Assembly: GCA_022747635.1 (NCBI GenBank)
Contig: JAKTNV010000174.1
Coordinates: forward strand, 169,001 to 233,000
DNA from: Hetaerina americana
Lineage: Eukaryota > Arthropoda > Insecta > Odonata > Calopterygidae
Reading direction: 5' to 3'
Length of the DNA: 64,000 nt
Shown here: one piece after another, positions 1 to 10,712 of the stretch
Numbering within the stretch: position 1 is the stretch's first letter
Layout: each line of letters begins with the position of its first letter
The notes under the pieces: generated by a model
Databases searched by the model: none
What the model was told of the DNA's origin: nothing
Seen by the model: the letters and a program-made list of their open reading frames with translations, nothing else
Position numbers and translations under genes: made by a program

Positions 1-640
1 CTGACCAGGATATAATCTAGCTGATAACTTTCTGAGTCACCTGGCATTTTCCATCTATACCTGCATCTTTTGTGGTGTCTAAACCAAGTGTTGGTGATGA
101 CTATCCCCTGTCTCCTTCAGAACTCCAGTGCTTTCTCACCATGGTCATGCCTCGTGCCTAAACCGTAGTCCCCCACCTCATCACTATCTCTTCCTTCGCC
201 TACCGTTGCATTCAAATCCGCCATCACTATCAAATGTTTCCCTGCAGGAACAGACGCGATTATGCCCTCTAACTGATCGCATATCCTATCGACATCTTCT
301 TCCTTATGGTTGCTCGGTGGCATGTATACCTGAATAATAACCAAGTTCGTCGGTTCTGCTTTTATCTCTGCTAGTAATAATCTATCCGTTACTTGCTCTA
401 TGTTACTATGCTTCTTCCTACCTCTTCATTTAATATTATGGCAACCCCTCATGGCATCTTGTCCCTGCCGCTGTATATTATTTTATAATTATCACTCCAG
501 TAATCCCCGCTATCCTTCCATCTCACGTCACATAGACCTAAAATATCTATTCTTCCATTTTCCATCTCTCGCTTAATATTCTCCAGTTTACCCGTCATAA
601 TCATTGTCCTAACATTCCACGTTCCTCCTGGCATGGGCTT
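1..640 (-). pseudogene. RTE/BovB-like endonuclease fragment
   Basis: Read on the minus strand, this is the N-terminal part of an apurinic-type endonuclease of an RTE-like ('craniofacial development protein 2-like') non-LTR retrotransposon. Visible motifs are GTWNVRTM near 615, DILGLCDVRWK, then (after frame breaks near 345-450) YMPPSN, DLNATVGEG and YQLDY close to the window start. The family nicks target DNA for target-primed reverse transcription. The same region is better preserved on the plus strand at 16817-17981. The fragment runs off the left edge and is joined at about 640 to an inverted minisatellite unit, so its own 5' end is missing. Frame breaks make it non-functional. Clade assignment is by motif only. 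Confidence 0.85.
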
Positions 641-745
641 GTGGAAGTATCATTCCCTCTCGAACACAAATTCGAAGGTTTAAGGTCTTTACATTAATCC
701 AGTGTATTTTGAGGGGCGGAGGAAGTATGGAGACGTGTTCTACTG
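641..745 (-). repeat. Single inverted unit of the ~144-bp minisatellite
   Basis: The reverse complement reads like one unit of the array at 1440-2640: 'cgtctccatacttcc', then 'ctcaaaatacactgga', then 'atacttccac' in the same order. It lies in opposite orientation to the array and abuts the RTE fragment. This suggests local inversion or rearrangement at the RTE breakpoint. Confidence 0.7.
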
Positions 746-1400
746 TGTGCTATATGTCTACATGGCGAGATTAAACAGTGTGCTGTTATCAAATTTTTGC
801 CTTCGCCTCCTCATCGTCCGAGGTGTATTGATTACCCTTTGAGGTTTCTTTTGAGTTCAGAGGGAAAAAAACTAAAATTGCATGGCACAAGATCGCATAA
901 GGGATCAAGGAGGATTTTGTTTCTTCTCTTTAAGTGAACCCATCGTGAACACAGACTTTACAATGTCCCAAATTTTCAATTATAAAGCCGACACGTACAA
1001 CAGTATTTGTATTCTAAAAATATGGTTTGCGATATATGCTTTTGATATCAGTGATTCGCGTTTGGTCATTTTCAATCAAATCTTCAATGACGAGTTTGCA
1101 ATGTTTATATTGCCTGTGGGTCAGTTATCGGAGGTCCGCTGCCGGTTTCATTGACCAATTATTGGCTTTTCCAGGCTCACAACCACGAAATTTTACAACC
1201 CATCCATTAACAGTAGATCTACATACAGCATCATCATCGCAATGAACAGCCTTTTTAAAACGACGGTTGAATCTCAGTAGGAGTCACTTCTATAAGTTGC
1301 GCTGTTTAAATTCGCCATGCTGACATATAGCAGGAACACGTCCCCTCGTCTCACCTATGGCCAGCTATGTTTCCATAAAGGGCCCTGAACCGATGATAAA
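746..1400. other. Unassigned spacer
   Basis: I see no recognisable coding or structural feature. Short open frames at 882-1154 and 1027-1245 overlap each other in different frames and have no known motif. The interval is absent from the right-hand copy of this block, where sequence matching position ~50 is joined directly to sequence matching ~1638. Confidence 0.5.
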
Positions 1401-2640
1401 CCTCAATAGGAATCACTTTTCCAGCAGTTGAAAGTTTTACCAGCGCAAGGTTTAAATCGTGTTGACATAGCGCTAGAACAAATCTCCAAACTTCTGCTTC
1501 TCAAAATACACTTGATTAACGTGACAACCTCAAACCTGCGCGAATGTGTTAGAGGGGGAATGTTACTTCCACATGCCACCAGACCAGGAGTGCTCCTGGA
1601 AGTCATTTTGTTTGTAGTACTAGGACACGTCTCTATACTTCCGCTTCTCAGAATACACTGGGTGAATGAAACGATTTAAAACTTGCGCATGCGTGTAGTG
1701 GAATAATGTTACTTCCACATGCCGAGACTAGGAGTGCTTCTGAAAGTCATTTTGTTCGTAGTACTAGGACACGTCTCCAAACTTCCGCTTCTCAAAATAC
1801 CTTGGATGAATAAAACGATATCAGAACTGCGCATGCGTGTTGGAGGGTAATGTTACAAAGACAAAAAGTGCTTCTGAAGGACATTTTCTTTGTATTACGA
1901 GAACATGTCTCCATACTTCCCCTCCTCAAAATACACTGGTTGAATATAATTTACAACGACCTCAAACCTGGGCTGGCGTGTTTGGGCGAATGTTACTTTC
2001 TGGTGCCCAGACCAGGAGTCATTCTAACCGTCATGTTTTTGTAATACTACAAAAAACTAGTCTTAATACTTCTGCTTCTCAAAAAACACTGGATGAATAC
2101 TGCATAGATTTCAAATCTGGGCATGCGTAATGTGTGGGATTGTTACTTCCACGATTGAAGACCAAGAGTGCATCTACAGGTCATTCATTTTCCAGAATTA
2201 GAACACGTCTCCATACTTCCGCTTCTCAAAACCATCTGGAAGTGTGCAACGACCTCAACCCTGGGCATGCGTGTTGGAGGGGAATGTTAATTCCATATGC
2301 CAAGACTAAAAGTGATTCTGAGGGGCATTTTGCTTGTAGTACTAGAACACATCTCCAAACTTCCGCTTCTCAAATTACGCCAAATGAACGCAACGCTCTC
2401 ATACCTTCGCATGCCTCGGAATGTTACTTCCAAAAACCTAGAGACCAGGATTGCTTATGGAGGTCATTTGGTTTTTTTACACTAGAACATGTCTCCATAC
2501 TTCATCCGCTTCTCGAAATACCCTGTATGAATAGTTTAACGACCTCAAACCTTAGCATGCCTGTTGAGAGGTAATGCAGCTTCCACATGTCTACTGACCA
2601 GGAGTGCTTCTAGAGGTAATTTTGTTTGCATAGTCTACAA
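1400..2640. repeat. Minisatellite array, about 8 diverged units of ~144 bp
   Basis: The phrase 'acttccgcttctcaaaatac' and variants recurs at about 1491, 1638, 1782, 1916, 2069, 2216, 2360 and 2500, giving spacings of 134-153 bp. Each unit also holds an 'aacgacctcaaacctg' phrase, a 'gcatgcgtgttggaggg' phrase, 'atgttacttccac' and 'accaggagtgcttctgaa'. Open frames across the array (for example 1837-2130) are translations of the repeat with no family match. The array recurs in the same unit order at 61597-62600, so it was duplicated as a block. Unit 1837-1860 lost about 16 bp relative to the right copy. Confidence 0.9.
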
Positions 2641-3290
2641 GCACGTGTGTGGATTTTGGTTTTCAGCCAAACCTTGTGCCTTCAATATTTATTTTTTTAT
2701 ATAATTTTTTACGCAGACGAATAATTCAGAATTTAAATAAAATAGGAAACTGGGCATTGAGAGGATGTGTAAAATCCCAGATATTATGAATAAAAAAGGG
2801 ATTGGACCGAGGAGCTGGAAGTGATTGAATCATCATATAAAGTGACTACCATTCTCATGCATAATGTGATAGCGTGACTTAGTGATAACCGTACCCATCA
2901 TTCAAAATACCGCCAGGTTAGCATATGGTTGCGATTTTAGGACTTCATACAACTGTAAGTAGTTATTAATATTATGTAGGAACGAATGAAACAGTTTTGG
3001 TTTCATTTTATTAAGAATACGATGAAAATTTATTTAAACATTAATTAATAGGACTTGTATCATGTCAAATTTCAGGAACTCTAACATTTCTTCCTGTTGA
3101 ATGCTAGTTAATGTGGCACATTTAGATATAACTGTCTACTGAGCTGTGTGTTCAGAAAATAACGGGAAATGTTTTTTTTTCGCAGATTTGGACAGTCCGA
3201 TATTCAAGATTTTGTTTTTATTATGTTGGTATGCATGCCCCTTTAAGAATGATGACATTTTCACCCGTGTTCAATTGTTTAATATTAGTC
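2640..3290. other. Noncoding AT-rich part of duplicated block T
   Basis: No gene or motif recognised. It matches 62590-63270 closely, base for base over long stretches, so it belongs to the duplicated block. It ends at the degenerate C-terminus of a Penelope-like element. Confidence 0.6.
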
Positions 3291-3960
3291 TATGTGGCAG
3301 ACGCTAAGGTAGGACGAACGGTGATATATTTATTTTTATATATATATAACGATTGTACGGAAAATTTAACACGAGCGGCACAGTAATGGGCAAAAGGCTG
3401 GTCGAATGAAAGGTTGTGGGAATTGGCGTGTGAAGGGATAGGAAGAGAAGAGAGTGAGGCAGAATTGCAAGAGTACCGGTGATTATTCATTCGAATAGAT
3501 AAGGGGGTAATGCATTTGCCTCTGTCAAAGGAAGTGCAATGTTTGCATGAAGAAAGATAAATTATGTTTTTTGATAGGCAATTAGTGTGGGAACGTGGTG
3601 AGGAGGCAATGAGAGAATATAGGGAGTGGGGAGTAGACCCAATAAGAAGACAGGTTTTACATCAGGGATGGTTGCATGTAGGGGAAATATCAGGAAATTT
3701 GTCACGGGGTGGGGGTGCCAAAGGGTTGGTGGATCTAAGAAGGTTTTTGAGATTGGCGGGTCGTCTCTTTCCATGACATGGGCATTGGGGTAATAAGGAT
3801 GAGTTCGCGTCATTGTCATGTCAAATAGGAGATCGTTCTTCAAGAAAGGTTTTCAATCTGTGTGATCCGGGGAAATAGGTGGCGCAAAGGTTGAGTCCTG
3901 CGTCAGATGTGAGCTTGTTATTGTGTGATGTGTGTGGTCGGGTGGAGTGGCGCATTTTAT
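3290..3960 (-). pseudogene. Penelope-like element C-terminus (linker plus GIY-YIG remnant)
   Basis: On the minus strand two frames give a cysteine-rich linker followed by the end of the endonuclease: MNNHRYSCNSASL, then LPIPSHANSHNLSFDQ. The second copy at 63273-63950 keeps the linker cysteines (CNHPRCKTC) and NIIYISSCKHC in one frame. PLE proteins end with an RT, such a linker and a GIY-YIG nuclease that nicks the target. Here the expected YIGET-like segment after KHC is replaced by unrelated residues in both copies, so the nuclease was already dead before duplication. A frameshift lies in the G-run near 3708. The reading frame ends in an (AT)n tract at about 3337-3349. PLE identity rests on motif order and spacing, not a search. 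Confidence 0.7.
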
Positions 3961-4029
3961 TTTTTTAGTAGTTTTTCTGGGTAACCGTATTTGAGGAGTG
4001 CAAGATGTAGATTGTCAAGGTATTTGTTG

Positions 4030-4067
4030 AGAGTGGCTGTTGTGTCGCCAACCACGCGACATTATTC
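4030..4067 (+). repeat. 3' terminus of an LTR (element A1)
   Basis: The segment ends in 'accacgcgaca' just ahead of a primer-binding site and contains a short inverted repeat TGTCG...CGACA. The same arrangement precedes the primer-binding sites of elements B and C. The start of the LTR could not be placed because the PLE remnant lies immediately upstream. Confidence 0.55.
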
Positions 4068-4085
4068 TGGTGTCAGGTGTAGGGT
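4068..4085 (+). promoter_or_regulatory. Primer-binding site, gypsy element A1
   Basis: TGGTGTCAGGTGTAGGGT begins with TGG, complementary to a tRNA CCA end, and lies just after an LTR terminus. Nearly the same 18 bases occur at 10713, 35399 and 52184, each before a gag gene or leader. The TGGTGTCAG core resembles sites used by tRNA-Leu-primed elements; the exact tRNA is an inference. Confidence 0.7.
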
Positions 4086-4315
4086 CGCACAGAAATTTTG
4101 AGTCTCGAACCCGTAATCTAAAACTTAATCCCCCAAGTGGCTCATTAACATTCCAAGATATTTTTTCAATTCCTCATCAAAATACTGGAATCTTATCCAC
4201 TGATAATTTTGTTTTTTCCCTTTTGTGTATGTAGTTTGAACCTATTGCTCTGGCTAATCTAGTGTATCCTGCATTCATTTTCATATTTCTGTGTCGCGTG
4301 CTACTGTTTACCGTC

Positions 4316-5089
4316 ATGGCTATGCCTAGTTATTCCCCGCTAAACCATTTCTCTCCGCATTTAAAGTCGACTTCACTAAGGGGTTCCACTACCCAAAATG
4401 ATTTCGATACTACTGTGCACTCAATTGAGCCTGCCACCGCAGCCTCTCCTACAGGGAATAATCCATTCACAAGCAACACATTGGGGAACCATGTCTATTT
4501 CATTCTGAATTTTAGCGGTGACGATGATGTGACGGTCGAAAAATTTTTAGAATGCTTAAAAATCACGAGGCACCTTAGCTCTTGGAATGAAACTAATACT
4601 CTTTGCGTAACCCGTTTACACCTGCATGGGCCGGCGCCAGAATATGCTTTGGCCAATCCTCACATTCTAGAGTGTCTGAAAAGTTTTTCCAGAAACCCAC
4701 GTAATAAGTTCTTAGCTCGCGTTTCCCTCCTCTCCCTAGAACGGATGTTTTCAAATTGCGTTCAACTACTGGCGTCAGCAAAAGTTAATACAGTGCAGAA
4801 CTCAAGAAGCGCTCGCTTTTTGCCCCAAAATAACTCTGCCGGTAGTAAACCCGCCTCGTACGAAGCTCCTATGCGCCCGAATGCTAAAGCTAACACCTCA
4901 AATACCGGATACGCTGCAAAATGCTTTTCCTGTGGGTGCGCAGGCCACATAGCTCGCGATTGTCGCTCTAAAACTCGAGCTTGTTTTAACTGCGGAGCAA
5001 GGAGACATATTTCCATTAATTGGAAGTTGGCCACCTTCCAATTAATTTACCAGAGCTCTCAAACCGAATGGCCACGGGAAACGGGATGA
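4316..5089 (+). pseudogene. gag: Gypsy element A1 gag
   Basis: The start chosen is the ATG at 4316 (MAMPSYSP); an upstream in-frame ATG at 4262 would add a hydrophobic stretch unlike the paralogues. The protein has a capsid-like region (FSGDDDVTVEKFLECLK, HLSSWNE) matching the same part of elements B and C, then a CCHC knuckle CFSCGCAGHIARDC. The second knuckle is broken: a deletion of about 28 bases removes its last Cys and the third knuckle, both present in A2 at 43200-43375. Compared with B, the segment between the capsid core and the knuckles is also short. Gag would package the RNA in cytoplasmic particles. This copy looks non-functional. Confidence 0.8.
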
Positions 5090-5094
5090 CCCCG

Positions 5095-5640
5095 ACCAGC
5101 GGGTTGGGGAAGACCTCATCCTATCCATCACTCCAGTGAAAGGAATGACGATTAGCGTGCAGATTATAGGAAAATTACGTCACTTCCTTCTAGACAGGCG
5201 CGGCGGTCACGATACTTCACGAAAGAGTGTTCCTTTTAGATACATTAGGAATAGCCCCGTACGACCGCGCGTGAGTGAGAAGCGCCTCAGGTCATGTATT
5301 GATTACAAACAGTCAGAGTCGCGTACCTTTCGGCATAGACAATCGTGTTTACCCTCATGATGCTTTAGTAATAAATCTAGGGGACCCACTCAATGAAGGC
5401 ATATTTGGCTTGGATTTTATGAAAAAGTATCGTAGCTAGATTTATTTTGAGAACAAGACCATTAAATTTGAACCTGACCACATGATGTCTCTAGAATCTG
5501 TTTGCAGTAAAGGTGAGGAAGTAGATTTCATTTCGTGCGAGAATCCCCCATTAGGACCCTGCGAAGAGGCCGACACGGTGCAACACTGTTTCATAAACTG
5601 AATGACTTCGTGGAGAATAGCGATGGGACGGGTTCAAGGA
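5095..5640 (+). pseudogene. pol: Gypsy element A1 protease and post-protease remnant
   Basis: The aspartic protease start (DLILSITPVKG, then HFLLD) is frameshifted at the catalytic triad: A1 has 'tagacaggcg' at about 5191 where A2 has 'tagacacaggcg'. Downstream, in fragments, come ALVINLGDPLNEGIFGLDFMKKY and an in-frame stop near 5440, both shared with A2. No reverse transcriptase or RNase H follows: the sequence passes directly into the integrase zinc-binding region at about 5700. The same junction is present in A2. Confidence 0.75.
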
Positions 5641-5689
5641 GTTCCCATTAGTCCGGCTACTTTTACGATGAGGAAAATGTGCTATAGAA

Positions 5690-6765
5690 AGTTGACCCTT
5701 CGGAGATTCGCCCAATTTTTATAATATGTGCACCCAAAAATACGCGGAAATTCATTTTGACTCGTTGCCACGATAATTCTCTATCAGGAATCATCGCGGA
5801 ATCGAGAAAACGGTGGAAATCGTCCAGCGACACTTCAACTGGAAAAGCTGTTATTCGGACACCCTCCAGTACGTTCAGCACTGCATCGAATGCCAAAAGA
5901 GCAAATTACGCGTGAATAATATTCCATTACAGCCACTAGTTGAAGCCACCTACCCAATTGAGTAATTAGTTTTGGATATTGTTGGACCACTACCCCTATC
6001 CCTCCGAGTTAACCGATATCATTTAACTCGCCAAGATTATTTCACAAGATATCATGAAGCCTTTACGATTCCAGATCAATCGGCCAAAACAGTAGCAGGA
6101 TTTTTTATCGAGCACATAATTTGCCGTCCCGGTGTGCTTAAATATTTACTGGCAGACAGAGGTGCAAACTTCACTTCGGAACTAATGAAAAACGTTTGCA
6201 GGGAACTGAAAATAAAATCTATCTTCACTTCTCTCCATATAACCCCACCTCAAATGGTCGTCTAGGGCATGCACACCATTCCTTTTCTTCCGCGACTCCC
6301 CATTATTCAGCCCAAGACCACTCTGATTGGGACGAACAACTGGGCTTCGCATTGCTCACTTATCGAAACAGCAAGCACCAAGTGGTCAAGCACGGAAGTT
6401 AGTTTCCCGTTGGAGAGAACCCTCCAAAACAGTTAAATTTAGAAGCTCGGTTACCGCAGACATAGAGGACCTGAAACACGGAAGACGTCTCCTAGCTCAT
6501 ATGCGTAACCTTTTACCCTCACCGCCAGATAATCCCTTACCCCTGTTTTTAGGTGACGGCATGGCAACACAAGACGCCGAGCAACCTCCAGCATACCCCT
6601 CTCCAAAAGAACCCGCTCGTGTCTCCTTATCACCATCCAACTTCGAAGGCCTTGAAGATTATATTGCAACTCCAAGTCCTCCTTCCAATCCCTCTTTCCC
6701 CTATAATCTCCGACCGTTACCTAGTAGAGAACTTTCCTCTAATCCTAAAATCCATTCTTAACCAG
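5690..6765 (+). pseudogene. pol: Gypsy element A1 integrase
   Basis: The H2C2 zinc-binding part is recognisable across frames (CHDN near 5770, then RHFNW, then HCIECQKSK near 5890). Next comes the core: LDIVGPLPLS near 5975, YFTRYHEAF, and LLADRGANFTSEL near 6150. At the third catalytic position the expected RLERAH reads RLGHAH (about 6260), so the catalytic Glu is lost, also in A2. Stops and frameshifts lie at about 5965, 6265 and 6400. The C-terminal chromatin-binding-like part ends in PYNLRPLPSRELSS, comparable to FYDLRPLPGRIRS in element B. Integrase joins cDNA to the genome; this copy is dead. Confidence 0.85.
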
Positions 6766-6773
6766 CACACGGA

Positions 6774-7311
6774 TTGACACTGCCTGGAGCAGTGGTACCC
6801 CAGAGGAGGAAATTAGTTGCCTTTTTTGGAAGTTATGTGTCCGACTTGCAAGTGCGAGGACTCTCAGAAGCGGAGATGCAGTTTGGACGCCGATGCAGAA
6901 TGGAGTATCCCATTCACCCCCGCGTATGCGCCCATCCCTGGAAAGGATCTGCACTTGGTGCCATCCCTGACCCAACCTTTGAAGACCATGACCGCCTCCA
7001 CATGGGAAGAAGATGCCCGATGCACGGAAGACGATGGACGCAATGTTGCTGTCGCGACCGCAACCACCTGGCGGCCTCGACACCTGGAAGGACATCGATT
7101 GGCCCCTAATGCGCCCACCCAATTCGGTGATCCGACAAGTTACCTGCAACAGTTACTCCCTTTCTATCCCAAGGTCCCTTGCCGCACTCCCTTAGCACCC
7201 AGGAAATTCCCCGCGAGCCAGGAAACCTCTCCACCACACCCACCGCAAGCACAATCGCAGGCAAAGAGCCGCAAACGCCGCCCGGAAACCGAATTTCAGA
7301 AGTGCCAATAA
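6774..7311 (+). pseudogene. Accessory ORF region between pol and env, element A1
   Basis: Two overlapping frames (6774-7109 and 6817-7311) lie where element B carries a 205-codon accessory ORF. The start MVPQRRKLVA (with one difference in A1) and the acidic TWEEDARCTEDDGRN segment are shared with A2 at 45134-45415. The C-terminal part is rich in Pro and basic residues. I recognise no domain. By position it could be a spliced env leader or a separate accessory protein; neither can be shown from this copy. Confidence 0.45.
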
Positions 7312-7343
7312 CTGTGTTACTAGTATGCTAGTCCTTCAACTTT

Positions 7344-7469
7344 ATGACCTTCTTCTACGGCTGCATTGAGGAGTTAACGTGGTTCCTGGAGGAGAAGACC
7401 GGCTGGACAAGCGGACTCTGCATGCTCCTCGCTCTATTATTCCAGACGGTGTGTATAGTGCTCACGTGA
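7344..7469 (+). pseudogene. env: Env C-terminal membrane anchor remnant, element A1
   Basis: A 41-codon frame contains WFLEEKTGW followed by a hydrophobic run of about 20 residues (LCMLLALLFQTVCIVL), consistent with the transmembrane anchor that ends an errantivirus-type envelope protein. The rest of env is missing, so this is an internally deleted relic. Assignment is by position and hydrophobicity only. Confidence 0.4.
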
Positions 7470-7559
7470 ATATTAGTGCAAGCTTTGAGGAAAGAGGAAA
7501 ACAAAGACGGAGTGCTCCTTCATTTTAACCCTAGTCATATGTACTTATATTTTAATGTT

Positions 7560-7795
7560 TGCTGTAATTCTATGACTTTTTTTTACGAACACTCAGGCTA
7601 AGAAAATGCCGACGTTACTGCATTAATGTAGTGTTACGAATTTCTCAAGTGAACAATGTGAAGATGAATGTTTTTTTAATTATTATTTTTGTATGATTTT
7701 CATTCACTACTTTTGCCAATGTAATGTCATCCCCCCAAAGGCGCGATGCTATATAAGGCGAGACGCTCTTGGAGCAGGACCCCCCCAGTTCGTCA
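7560..7795 (+). repeat. Probable 3' LTR fragment of element A1 with TATA box
   Basis: This AT-rich segment follows the env remnant and contains TATATAAG at 7750-7757, a plausible LTR promoter. It is cut at about 7795 by a Jockey-like fragment, so the LTR end is absent. I could not align it with the short LTR piece at 4030-4067, so the LTR assignment rests on position. Confidence 0.4.
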
Positions 7796-8890
7796 GCCCA
7801 CTTGCCAAGGTGCGCTGGGAGTAAAACTCCTCCTCAATCCATTCAAGAGCCTAACCAACCACCTATATACCAAACCCAAAGTCCTACAATCAAGCGCTCT
7901 GCTCCTTCCGATTAGCCCTACCAAACGGTCCCCACAAAACGAAAGCCCAGAAACCAATCTGCCCAGCAATTCTCTCGAATTTCCACATGTAACCGCTTCA
8001 CCTGCCTCTCCCCATCCCCCTAGGATGACCAAAATGAGGAAACCCCATGTGAAGATGCAGACACTGAAGCTCAGCCCACTCCACCTCCTAAACCCCGTAT
8101 CCCTCCCATTTTTCTCTGGGACATAACCAACTGGCAAATTAAATACAATGAAATCCGTCTAGCCTGCACAATTCCTCCTGTGGCAAATCTCATTCGCAAT
8201 GAGATTCAAGTTCAATACCAAACCATCTCCGACTTCAGAGCTGTCACTAAAAAACTCACCTCCATTAACTACGCATACTATACAGGTACGTACCAACTTC
8301 AATCAAAAAAAAATCCTCATTTTGTCCCTCGGGGAATACCCAAAAATATCCCAAAAGAAGATATTGAAGAAGCTCTGGCGGACATTGGCATCTCTGCGGA
8401 GAATACCTCTCAACTGCGTTCCACCCGAACAAACATTTTCAGTGAGCAGAAAGGGCGCCAACCCTAATGCCGAGCTCCCACGAATCGTCCCCATCCCTCT
8501 CCTGCCCTACCAAGTCCGACTCCAGGTCTCCTCCTGCTCTAAAGAATTTCTAGAGCTAAATTTGGTTCTCCACCTTAAGACTTCGGTGGAACCATACAGA
8601 CCCCCACCTTAACCTCCACAGTGCCTAAGTTGCCAATGCAATGGGCACACCTGCAAGACTTGCGGCCTCCCACCTCAATGCACCGAATGTGCTGGCATTC
8701 ACCATTATAGAGAATGCCAGAAACACAAAACCTCCCCAGCCAAATGCATGTACTGTGGTGGTCCACACACAGCAAATTACAGAGGTTGCATTGTTCACTG
8801 TGAACTTCTCTTCAAACTGTGCAACACTAGAGAAGCCCTACAACTACTTGGAGAAAAAGCTTGGCATGAGAAAATAAGTTCACTCTCACA
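7795..8890 (+). pseudogene. Jockey-like element G, copy I: ORF1
   Basis: Reconstructed over two or three frames, this is the nucleic-acid-binding ORF1 of a Jockey-type non-LTR element. It has a Pro-rich N-terminus, FLWDITNWQIKYNEI near 8115, a PRE_C2HC-like middle, then three zinc knuckles at about 8610-8800: CLSCQCNGHTCKTC, CTECAGIHHYREC and CMYCGGPHTANYRGC. Frame breaks lie at about 8110, 8465 and 8610. After the knuckles the sequence jumps to a short piece of ORF2 (WHEKISSLSQKD, about 8850-8885), which recurs at 46405 and 29782, so most of ORF2 was deleted. ORF1 proteins coat the RNA during retrotransposition. Confidence 0.75.
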
Positions 8891-8904
8891 AAAGGACACT
8901 TAAT

Positions 8905-9990
8905 CAGTCATGATTAATTGGCTTTGCAATCGCGTGCATTTAAAACAATTGATTTATATATGTCATACATATATTCTAAAATAAATGGCATTTCTAAGCC
9001 AATAGATGCCAATCAAATATAATGGAGGTGAAGAAATGAATTCATTTTACAAACACTGTAATTAAAAAGGAGTGCTTAATAATATTGGATTTGTGGCACC
9101 CAATTGGGTAATTGCAAAATGGCTGTGGAAATAACTTAAGAAGCCCTATCTTCTACCGAGCGAGTATTAAATACAGTTTATTTTATGTTTAATTTTTTAA
9201 TATTGAATCTTTCAATTAACGGTATTTTAAAAATCCACTTTGAATAATTTGGTCTCAATGTATTGGTTGATCATGGAATACATTATTAAGTATTATTTTC
9301 AATTTATATTGACACTATTTACAGCTGTAGGTTGGCACTTGAATCCTGTTCAATTCCATCCAAAACATAGACTATAATTACTTCAAAAAGGAGCATTAAC
9401 ATATATATTTTCTACGCTTAGATGGATACTCCAGTCAATTCAAGCAGAGTTTATCTTCAGAAAAAATTAAAAGACAACTATCTCAGCAGCTGGTAATCTT
9501 GTCGTGAATGTAATAAGGTGTTCCCCAGAATTTGAAAGGTATATGTTTCATAAAAGATATCACCAGTCCATTCTTTCCATGTGTGGCGTAAATAGAAAGA
9601 AGTTCAAATACACATAAATAACCTTAAAATACACAATGAGACAGTTAACCTCAAAGAGGAGATGTATTCTTCCAAACAGTGCAATACAACTTTTGGCTAC
9701 GGTAGATCCTTTAATGTCACCCATTAATTCACAATTCAATCAAATAATTTGTGCATTCTGAATCTGAGAATGAATACTATATAGCCTTAATGAACGTGTA
9801 TTGTTTATTTCTGAAGGTAAGCGCAGTACGCTCAAAGGCATTAGCGATAAGTGAAATTTAAAATGTGACAGAACAATCTAATACTTTACTTGAGAATTAG
9901 GTTTGTTTGGTTTGAACATTTGGTGGGGACGTCACCATGGCAATAGTAACAAAAATTATTTCTATTCGGTTTAAATCATTAGAAGTAAGA
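8905..9990. repeat. Noncoding interspersed repeat R2
   Basis: No coding potential. It matches 50838-51535 closely, except for a gap of about 390 bp there (9603-9988). It is also a diverged relative of R1 (25450-26640): shared phrases include 'acttcaaaaaggagcatt', 'ggtgttccccagaatttgaaagg' and 'ggcaatagtaacaaa' near the end. It could be a non-autonomous element; no terminal repeats or target duplication were identified. Confidence 0.6.
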
Positions 9991-10175
9991 TTAATTAATA
10001 TTTCAAACAACAGAGCTTATTATATTTGAACGAAATTCTAGATGGTAACTTTGCAAAAATTTATATCTATTTTCGCAAGTATGCGACATGGTACTCCTTC
10101 TCTGGCTCCTCAGCATGTCCCACGTGACCAAAGACAATGTTTCAAAAATATTCCTCCCCTGACTCCTAAATTGGG

Positions 10176-10182
10176 TATAAAA
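10176..10182 (+). promoter_or_regulatory. TATA box of LTR C
   Basis: TATAAAA preceded by 'aattggg' is conserved in the second copy at 51717-51723. The position upstream of the primer-binding site fits a U3 promoter. Promoter use is inferred. Confidence 0.5.
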
Positions 10183-10300
10183 GCCTTGGTCGCCGGGCAA
10201 AATGCAGTCAGTTGGTTATCTGGCGGTGACCGGTAGGGCACGATGATTCGGCTATGTTGCGGTTGTCGCGACAGTGTGTCCTATTCCTGACTAAACTTCG

Positions 10301-10505
10301 GACGAGGGCTCTGCCTAGGTTACGTTCGTTTGACCTCGTCCACCCTGCAATACTCCCTTCCTTTCCGACAGACGAGGGCTCCGCCTAGGTTATGCGCGTC
10401 GTGACCGCGTCCACCCTGCCATACTCTCTACTTTTCCGACGGACGAGGGCTCTGCCTAGGTTATGTGTTTCGTGACCGCGTCCACCCTGCATTTACCCCG
10501 TCCCA
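10301..10505 (+). repeat. Three 70-bp tandem repeats inside LTR C
   Basis: Units start with 'gacgagggctctgcctagg' at 10301, 10371 and 10442 and each contains 'gtccaccctgc'. The second LTR copy has only two units (51842 and about 51912), so copy number has changed since duplication. Tandem LTR repeats of this kind are often promoter or enhancer modules; that role is not shown here. Confidence 0.85.
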
Positions 10506-10712
10506 GGTAATTTTCTGCCATTTTAATTCTGCCCGCACTCGCGTTGGTTTACCGTGGGACTAGCCATCCATAATTTGCTTATACTTATATAAATGGTGCA
10601 TTATGACTGATGTTGGGTTATATACGGCTGCTTTGGTGATACTCGGTGTAGTTACTCTGACCTTCACCGATACCCTTTGTGTCGCACCATGGAAACCCCT
10701 CTTGCGACATAT

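Larger units (their letters stand above)
10000..10709 (+). repeat. LTR of gypsy element C
   Basis: This is the region immediately upstream of the primer-binding site of element C, ending in 'cttgcgaca'. It contains a TATA box (10176-10182), a 10-bp palindrome at 10264-10273 and three copies of a 70-bp repeat. The left edge is not exact; it is placed where repeat R2 ends. A second copy lies at about 51540-52180. Its role would be promoter and polyadenylation for the element. Confidence 0.6.

Noticed and set aside
1837..2574. Open frames of 97-146 codons
   Set aside because: They are translations of the ~144-bp minisatellite; the frame follows the repeat, not a protein family.
1400..2640. CRISPR-like array
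   Set aside because: Repeats are ~144 bp, diverged and without spacers, in a eukaryotic TE context.
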